Positions 58,069 through 64,000 of a stretch of DNA of 64,000 bases are shown here, one piece after another. The position numbers and the translations under genes were made by a program. The notes below the pieces were generated by a model that did not search any database, had not been told where the DNA came from, and saw nothing but the letters and a program-made list of their open reading frames with translations. The stretch is from NCBI GenBank assembly GCA_009192285.1, contig WBVU01000018.1:186001-250000 (forward strand). Direction: 5' to 3'. This DNA comes from Morchella semilibera. Taxonomy: Eukaryota; Ascomycota; Pezizomycetes; Pezizales; Morchellaceae. Every line of letters starts with the position of its first letter. Positions within the stretch are counted from its first letter, which is position 1.

Positions 58069-60630
58069 ATGTCCATCTTCGGCGACTCCCCCCCAGCCGC
58101 GCGGTCGCGCTCCTCCCTCTTCGCCGACGATGACTTCACCACCGCTACCCCAGGCTCCGGGTCTCTCTTCGACGACTCAGGCCCCGACCCGTGGGCCAGT
58201 GGCCTGCCTGTGCCGCGCCGAGGCGCCGACAGCGACATCACAAAGACCCTCCTGAACCCCGAGAACGCAACCATCCCCGAGGAGTACGTGGACTACTACG
58301 ACGCCCTCCTCGCGCAGTATCCCGCGCCCAACGGCATCTCCATGGAGGGCGTTGGCAAGGTGCTGCTCGAGGGCGGGCTCGACCATCCCGCGAGGGAGAG
58401 GATCTGGGGCGTCGTCATGAGGGGGGGCAAGGTCAGCGTGGGCAGGGATGAGGTCAACGTGTTGCTGGCTATGATTGGCTTGGCGCAGGAGGGGGACGAG
58501 ATCAGTATCGATGGGGTCGACTATAGGAGGAGAAGTGAGTATTGACCCCTCCTCTGTTATTACACGGCGCTAATGGTGGGGATAGATCTTCCGATCCCGA
58601 GGTTTACTACGATTGTAGCTCAGCCGCATCATCGCGAGCCCGGTGTCGAGACACCGACAACGTCTCTCGCATCTTCGACAACAAAGTCCGTCCCGCAAGA
58701 CCAAACACAGGACCAGCCGACCTCACCAAGCTCCATAAAGCCTCTCGTAGTCCACCGTCAGCAATCCACACCCATCAGCACCTCCCCCATCCGCACGCGC
58801 ACATCCAAGCTCTTTGGCGGCGACGACGCCGAAGACCCCTGGGGCAGTAGCACCGCGGTGGTGCAGAGCCACACCGCGCCCCCCGCCGCAGAGGCACCCC
58901 AGAACGTGCACAACCAGATCGTCCCGACCACCGAGCGCACAAACTCCTTCAACTACCAACCCTCCGCGTCGGCGCGCCCGGCCAGCACTCACGTCCGCGG
59001 CGACTCGCACGGCCGTACCAGCTCCCTGGGCCGCAGCGAGCCGTACTCGTCTCCCGCGCGCACACGAAACCAGGTCAACGACTCGGAGCTCGAGCCCGAC
59101 GATATCCACTCGGCGCTACGCCATAACGGCGCGCCCCGCACGAGCGCGTCGTCGTCGGCGTGGGGGGTCTACGAGGGCGGCGGTCCGCACGCGGAGGTGG
59201 GTGGCTATAATCCGTCGTTGTTTTCGGAGCCGGGCGCGCCGGCGCGGCATGGGTCGTTTGGGGGACTGGGCGGGACGACGTTGCAGAACGAGACGAGGGT
59301 GCCGACTAGAGGGCCGGAGGAGGTTGTGACGGTCATGGTGCTGCCGGAGAAGGAGGGGATGTTTATGTTCCAGCACCGCAACTACCAGATTGCGAGCGCG
59401 AGGCGGGGCAGTAGGGTCGTGAGGAGATATAGCGACTTTGTCTGGTATGTTTTTTGTTTTACCCGATTGACCGGGCTGTGCTGACGTGGTAGGCTTCTGG
59501 AATGTCTACACAAACGCTATCCCTTCCGCCAACTCCCCCTCCTACCCCCTAAAAGACTAGCTGGTAAGACCCCTCTCTCGTATTAGCAAGCACCCTCGCC
59601 CTCAACATGAAATAACGTCTGTTCGAACCCAGTTAACGGCCACTACCTCTCAGCCGACGCCGCCTTCGTCGAGCGCCGCCGCCGCGGGCTCTCCCGCTTC
59701 GTCAACGCCCTCGTGCGCCACCCCGTCCTCTCCCAGGAGCAGCTCGTCATCATGTTCCTGACGGTGCCGACGGAGCTCACCGTCTGGCGAAAGCAAGCCA
59801 CCATCTCGGTCCAGGAGGAGTTTGCCGGAAAGCCCCTTCCCCCCGGTCTCGAAGACAGCCTGCCGGTCAACCTCGAACAGACATTCGACACAGTGCGCAG
59901 CGGGCTCCGCAAGTCCTCCGAGATCTACATCCAGCTGTGCAACCTCCTCGAGCGGCTCGAGAAGCGCAACGAGGGCATCGCAGCCGACTACCTCCGCTTC
60001 TCGCTCGCGCTGCGGTCGCTCACCGACTGCAGCGAGGCCACATACGCCGTCGACACCAACGAGATCCCGCTGCTGAACAACGGGCTGCTGGCCGTGGCGC
60101 AGCACCTGGCAAACTCGCAGTCGCTGCTGGAGGACGAGACAAAGGCCTGGGACGCCGGGGTGCTCGAGGACCTCAAGCGGCAGCGCGACTGCCTGGTCAG
60201 CATGAGGGAGCTGTTTGACCGCAAGGAGAGGCTGAGCGTCGATAACGTGCCGCAGCTCGAGAGGCGCATCACGGCCAGCCAGGCGAAGCTGGAGGCCCTC
60301 CGGGGGCGCCCGGAGGGAACGGTGAAGCCTGGTGAGAAGGAGAGGGTCGAGGAGAGTATCGTCAGGGATAAGGCGAGCATCGTGGAGATGGTGAATAGGA
60401 GGGTGTTTGTCAAGGAGTGCGTCAGGGATGAGCTGATACACTTTCAGAGTAGCCAGTATCACGTTTCGAGGTATGTCTCTCTTTGTGTTTGCCGCGGGGA
60501 TGGTGGCTAATGCGTGTGGGATAGGCTGCACCAGGATTGGAGCCAGGAGAGGGTCAAGTATGCGGAGCTGCAGGCGGATAACTGGAGGGCGCTCTGTAAC
60601 GAGGTTGAGGAGATGCCGTTGGGGGAGTAG
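58069..60630 (+). CDS. MVP1: Sorting nexin MVP1 (PX-BAR)
   Basis: Mvp1 is a PX-BAR sorting nexin of endosomes that acts in retrograde and vacuolar protein sorting. Exons 58069-58534, 58586-59444, 59493-59563, 59633-60470 and 60525-60630 join in frame to give about 779 residues. The N-terminus (MSIFGDSPPAARSRSSLFAD) and the segment around NGISMEGVGKVLLEGGLDHP form the EH-like N-terminal region of Mvp1. A long Ser/Pro linker follows. The PX domain (about 403-519) includes YQIASARRGSRVVRRYSDFVW with the phosphoinositide-binding Arg-Tyr, then HKRYPFRQLPLLPPKRL and RRRGLSRFVNALVRHPVL. The remainder is the helical BAR-like region (LEKRNEGIAADYLRFSLALR), ending WRALCNEVEEMPLGE. Branch points (CTAAT, CTGAC) precede the acceptors. 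GC content is far higher than in the left part of the window. Identification is firm; the exact 3' exon is well supported. Confidence 0.92.
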
Positions 60631-61970
60631 TGTAGTTAGTGGTGGTGGGTAGAATAATCTTTTTTTTTTCAACACTCTCTTGTGGGTATTATTTTTTTTC
60701 GGGTGTGGGGTGATGCGGTGTGGTGTGGTGTGTTGTGTTGTGATGGGCGGGTGGGACTCTTGCTTGTTTTTTGCCTACTTTGGGTTTTATGTCACGATGC
60801 TATGATCTTTTGAAATTGTTGTGTTTTGTTGGTTTCAGCGGGGTGGGGTGGGGATGGGGGTGGGGGTGGATGGGGGTGAAGGGTAATCTGTAAGTGTGTG
60901 TTTTTGTCTATATACATACATATACAGGTCTATGTATTCTCTGCGCGTGTGTGTGTTTGTGGGCGGAGTGGTGGCGGGTGCGTCATGGTGCGTCACTCGG
61001 TGCATGTGATGTTGGGCGAGTGATGGTTGGTGACGGGGGCGAAGGGTGATATACATCTGTGTTTGTGGGCGGTGGCGGGTGCGTCAAGCGCATCACTCGG
61101 TACGTGACGGTGATTTGCGTGAGTGTCTGTGTAAGCCGGCCTCCCTCCCTAGCTAGCTAGCCAGTGCACCCGCACTGGGCCGCCAATCGTGGTGGTTGGG
61201 GGGTGCTGGGCCACTTGACAACGTGAAGGGGTGCACTGTGTGTGGCTGTGGCGGGTGCGTGATGGGGGTGATGGGGGAGGGTAGTTTGTGGGTGTGGTGT
61301 TTGTGGACGGGGCGGGGTGGTGAGCGTCATGGCGCATCACTCGGACGGTGATGGGCGAGTGATGGACTGTGACCCATTCTGACATGTTCTCTGGTCACCC
61401 GCCACCAAGCTAGACTTACCTACTTAGACATGTAGCTACCTACCCCCATTGTGCGTCCTACATACCCGTCTGTCCCAACCCGCACCGCATCTGCTGGGCG
61501 CGGGCCATGGCGCGCGGGGGTGGGTGGGTAGGTTCGGGGTTGACGGCTACTATACCCCGTTTCCTGTTTCCTGTTTCCTGTTTCCCGTTTCGTCTGTGTC
61601 TGCCTGTCTGGGAGAGGGGGACGCGGGCGACGCCGCGGACGGTCGGTGGACGGTCGGTGGTGTGCGTACATACGGGCCTCCACATCCGCATCTGTATCCC
61701 GAAGCCTGCTCACCACCGCGGTTTACGGAGCAGGGTGGTTCACGGAGGGCTTGTGGCGCGGGGGATTGTGGCGGGTTGGCGGGGGAGTGGGTGGTTGGTG
61801 TGGGTGTGAGACGGGGGTGTGAGACGGGGGTGTGGAAGTGGGGAGTGGGAGTGGGTGTGGGTGGGGTGTGGACGTGGGGTGCGGGCGGGTGGCAGGTGTC
61901 TAGTTCTGTTTTTGTTTTTTTGGGGGGGGTGGTTCTAGTGACCTGCGCGCTATCCCTTAGGTTCTCGGTA
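60631..61970. other. G-rich intergenic region with hairpin repeats
   Basis: The plus strand is strongly G-rich after MVP1. It holds a quadruplex-capable run (60840-60877), three copies of a hairpin-forming repeat (60978-61366), a TTTCCTG tandem (61558-61588) and G/T-rich tandem sequence at 61800-61890. ORFs here are composition artefacts. Confidence 0.5.
60978..61366 (+). repeat. Dispersed hairpin repeat with CGTCACTCGG core, three copies
   Basis: Copies lie at about 60978-61026, 61079-61125 and 61324-61366. Each has GTGCGTCA- or GAGCGTCA-like sequence, then CATCACTCGG or CGTCACTCGG, and further on (C)GAGTGATGG or a variant. In the third copy CATCACTCG and CGAGTGATG form a perfect 9-bp stem over a 12-base loop. 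Each copy is preceded by a GTTTGTGG-GGCGG-type lead, so the unit is longer, roughly 90-110 bases. A further copy of the first half occurs at 52338-52360. Confidence 0.7.
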
Positions 61971-62073
61971 AATGCTGCCCCCCCAGAAAAAGCAAACGTT
62001 GGTAACAGATGTTGTTATCTCCCTTATCAAATAGTTAATCTCCCCTAACCCTCTGTTATAGGGGGGCAGCATT
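61971..62073. repeat. Short inverted-repeat element with AATGCTGCCCCCC ends
   Basis: The left end AATGCTGCCCCCC is the exact complement of the right end GGGGGGCAGCATT, 103 bp in total. Flanking bases show no clear target duplication. It may be a MITE or a solo foldback; the C-run makes part of the match less informative. Confidence 0.5.
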
Positions 62074-62471
62074 GACAGCTTAAGGAGTATATACATTTAC
62101 CCCGGGGTCCTAGTCGAAGTGGTGCAACAGCGACAAATGCCGGCTACCATGCCCAGAGGTTGGGAGGGGGTTTATACTTGTCGACCTGCATCAGGCGGAG
62201 CTATCTGTATAGTAATAGTAAATGGGAAAAAATGACCGAGGCTACCCTTGATGGTGGATCACTTTAGGGACCCCCTGGGGTGTGTAGTGCTATACCCCAG
62301 CCTGCCACCCCCGGCTAGCTGGCTGTCTTCTGTTGTAGGGTTTTTCCACCTGTAGCTCGGGTGATGTTGGGCGGCTGTGTAATTGACGCCCAGCCGCCGG
62401 CGCTTATGCATGCGGGTCTGTGTGCCGCTTCCGCTGTCAAGATATGCTTAAGTGGGTTGCATTAGTGTTGC

Positions 62472-62894
62472 ATGCACCCCGGGCTAACGCGATTGGGGGC
62501 GGTGTCTCTTATTTCGACCTGTTTCATTATGAACATACCCACTCGGACACCCGTGTCTTTGAGTCACGGCAATGACCCCTTGGAGAAAAGGTCAGTTGAT
62601 ACCATAAAGTGGTGGGGACTACATAAAACATCGTTATCCCGTATGGCCCAGGACTACCTTGCCATACCAGCAAGCAGTGTTCCTTCAGAACGATTTTTCT
62701 CAAAAGCAGGGGATATAGTAACGAGGGGAAGAAACCAGCTCTTGGAAACATCTAGTACAGCGATGTTATTACTTCGGAGTTGGCTTGGACAGGAGGAAGT
62801 GGAACATTGGGGGTTGGAACAGGTGGACGCTATAGAGGAAGGAGTGGATGGTGTTGATATACTAGAGTCGGGCTGTTTATCAGCCCCTGATTGA
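62472..62894 (+). mobile_element. Truncated hAT transposase, C-terminal dimerisation domain
   Basis: The frame encodes the hAT C-terminal dimerisation signature: IKWWGLHKTSLSRMAQDYLA, then IPASSVPSERFFSKAGDIVT, RGRNQLLETSSTAMLLLRSW. Those are the conserved core residues (WW, ARDYLAIPAxSxPSERxFSxAGD and the R-N-L helix) of hAT transposases. Complete hAT proteins have 600-800 residues with a BED zinc finger and an RNase H-like core; only about 110 conserved residues are present and the 230 bases upstream show no further transposase sequence. It ends naturally with a stop after a divergent acidic tail. This is a decayed 3' fragment of a DNA transposon. Confidence 0.82.
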
Positions 62895-62954
62895 GTACGA
62901 GTAGCTAAAATCTCTGTATAGTACTAAGAACAGGTATCAATTAATTACTGTCAC

Positions 62955-63038
62955 TGGGCTTGAGCCAAGCTCGAGCTCTCGAGCTTTTTTTATACAAGCC
63001 GAGCCCATCCACTAATATGACAAGCCGACTCAAGCCCA
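62955..63038. repeat. hAT-type terminal or subterminal inverted repeats
   Basis: TGGGCTTGAGCC at 62955 is matched imperfectly in reverse by GACTCAAGCCCA ending 63038, and between and after them lie CTCGAGC and AAGCCGAGCC units. Such GGCTYGAGCY-rich ends are common in fungal and plant hAT elements. It may be the 3' end belonging to the neighbouring hAT fragment, or a separate short copy. Confidence 0.4.
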
Positions 63039-63675
63039 ATGGCACATCATGCTTGAGCCGGCTCGTGGACCACACTAAACCCGACGTTTAACACTATCCT
63101 TCCCCAGTCCATTATGACTGATAGAGTGTATCATGGAATCTCATAGAAATCCTCAAGCCTATACCATACCCAAACCGTACATACCACCTGTGAGCCTCAT
63201 TACCAATCAACTGTACAACTGAACCCCATAGAATCCATGACAACAACTATAACGACGCCTCTGTTCGCTCCCCCCATTCCGACCCCTACCCGATCTTCCA
63301 GTAGCTCTGAGAACGCCGGGACACAGGGAATCATATAGCCTTCGGCTCCTGGCAGTTCTCTTCTGGCACCAGTCTGTTAGAAAAGGGGCGAAACGCTGTA
63401 TATAGGGAGCGTGAGCGACCGTTACACTACTACTGGCAAGCGCCAGCGCCAGAACTAGACTAGTATACTTTGCAATAAAAATACTTCCATATCTAGCTTA
63501 CCAAGATAAGATAAGACCAGGCAGCAAAAAGGTCACAAATCGATTAAGAATTAATTGAATCTGGAAACCACAATCCCTTCGATTGCTCCTATTTGGTCCC
63601 CGTTCGAATATATTAATATTCCCTTAATAATAGATTAGTCACCTATCCTGAAAAAAGCTCCACAGGTACTCACCT
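63039..63675. other. Gene-free interval before the last gene
   Basis: No ORF is supported. AT-rich DNA near 63590-63640 may belong to the 3' end or a 3' intron of the gene at the right edge, since a GTGAGT donor lies immediately after its stop. Confidence 0.35.
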
Positions 63676-64000
63676 TCAATGAATGCCCCCATTGCTCAAC
63701 GCTGCGTACATACAGTCCACGACAACCGAGTAATCATTCATCCATCTCTCTTTGGCCGGCACCATATTCGGGAACAGGACAGCAAACTCCTCTGTAGCGA
63801 GAAAAGATCTACCATCGTATCGAATCATCTGCCATTGGCTTCCTGTTGTAACGAATCCGTACACCTCGCCTCCACCATTATTATCTCTCGCATCTTTCAA
63901 TGCCAGCAGACACTGTTTCAACGCCTCTCCAGTAGTACCCTTCTTCGCTTCTATGATCAAGACAAACCTTTCTTCTCCCACCACAATGCGATCAATCACA
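63676..64000 (-). CDS. C-terminal part of a protein with a PD-(D/E)XK nuclease-like motif
   Basis: The frame is open to the window edge and encodes at least 107 residues ending ALSNGGIH. DRIVVGEERFVLIIEAKKG has the arrangement D, then a strand with ExK (IIEAKK), which is the core of PD-(D/E)XK restriction-endonuclease-like folds. GEVYGFVTTGSQWQMIRYDG and WMNDYSVVVDCMYAALSNGG follow, a pattern I associate with a fungal family of unknown-function proteins, some of which carry such a fold near the C-terminus. Whether it is catalytic or a degenerate fold cannot be told from this part. The N-terminal part lies outside. A GTGAGT donor directly follows the stop, so another exon arrangement is possible. 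Confidence 0.6.
   Translation of the reverse strand, partial: VIDRIVVGEERFVLIIEAKKGTTGEALKQCLLALKDARDNNGGGEVYGFVTTGSQWQMIRYDGRSFLATEEFAVLFPNMVPAKERWMNDYSVVVDCMYAALSNGGIH

Noticed and set aside
57552-58274. Minus-strand 240-residue ORF, Gly/Arg/Glu-rich
   Set aside because: It runs across the CT- and CA-rich leader and the start of MVP1; composition alone keeps it open.
59650-60675. Minus-strand 341-residue ORF, the longest antisense ORF
   Set aside because: It mirrors the GC-rich MVP1 BAR exon; sense-strand homology and splicing are clear.
61449-62048. Plus-strand 199-residue ORF, Gly/Val/Trp-rich
   Set aside because: It follows G/T-rich simple sequence and runs into the inverted-repeat element; no family or leader features.
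1-64000. CRISPR arrays, rRNA genes, LTR retrotransposons or Polinton-like elements
   Set aside because: No regularly spaced direct repeats with unique spacers, no rRNA signature, and no reverse transcriptase, integrase or capsid-like motifs were seen in any frame I read.

Overview
The window looks like nuclear DNA of a filamentous ascomycete. Genes carry several short GT-AG introns (about 50-180 nt) with CTRAY branch points, and the recognisable products are fungal orthologues: CAND1/TIP120, SUS1, a PLAC8 protein, STE50, a LAG1/LAC1 ceramide synthase, ELG1 and the sorting nexin MVP1. Low gene density, long AT-balanced intergenic stretches and several short inverted-repeat elements would fit a Pezizomycete-type genome (truffle or morel relatives), but that placement is inference. 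I made no database comparison; all names come from motifs read in the translated sequence.

Layout. 1-2953: 5' part of CAND1 (minus, cut by the window edge) diverging from a small mitochondrial-type membrane protein with a LEA-like tail. 2954-11803: almost empty, with two short inverted-repeat elements. 11804-14053: a fungal transcription-factor middle-homology protein with no visible zinc cluster. 14054-26332: mostly empty, holding two more inverted-repeat elements, an orphan ORF (19856-20407) and SUS1 (21179-21551). 26333-28065: Q/P-rich PLAC8 protein. 30857-32621: STE50. 36768-38097: ceramide synthase. 39991-41054: SET-domain protein. 42561-45637: an orphan Ser/Arg- and Pro-rich protein with a disordered minisatellite and seven 23-residue repeats. 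46194-50424: ELG1. 51104-51379: small orphan protein. 52784-54001 and 55519-56157: two RING proteins with a shared C-terminal signature. 57194-57376: possible small Cys/Trp-rich protein. 58069-60630: MVP1. 60631-63100: G-rich repeats, a short inverted-repeat element and a truncated hAT transposase. 63676-64000: end of a gene with a PD-(D/E)XK-like motif.

The genes do not form a cluster or pathway. They are independent housekeeping functions (SCF exchange, SAGA/TREX-2, pheromone/osmosensing MAPK adaptor, sphingolipid synthesis, PCNA unloading, endosomal sorting) separated by lineage-specific genes. Two features run across the window: a strong excess of the palindrome TACATGTA in intergenic DNA, and many long poly(C)/poly(G) runs. 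From about 55.5 to 61.9 kb the DNA becomes clearly GC-rich, with a G-rich plus strand. I see no LTR retrotransposon, Polinton, CRISPR array, rRNA or convincing tRNA.
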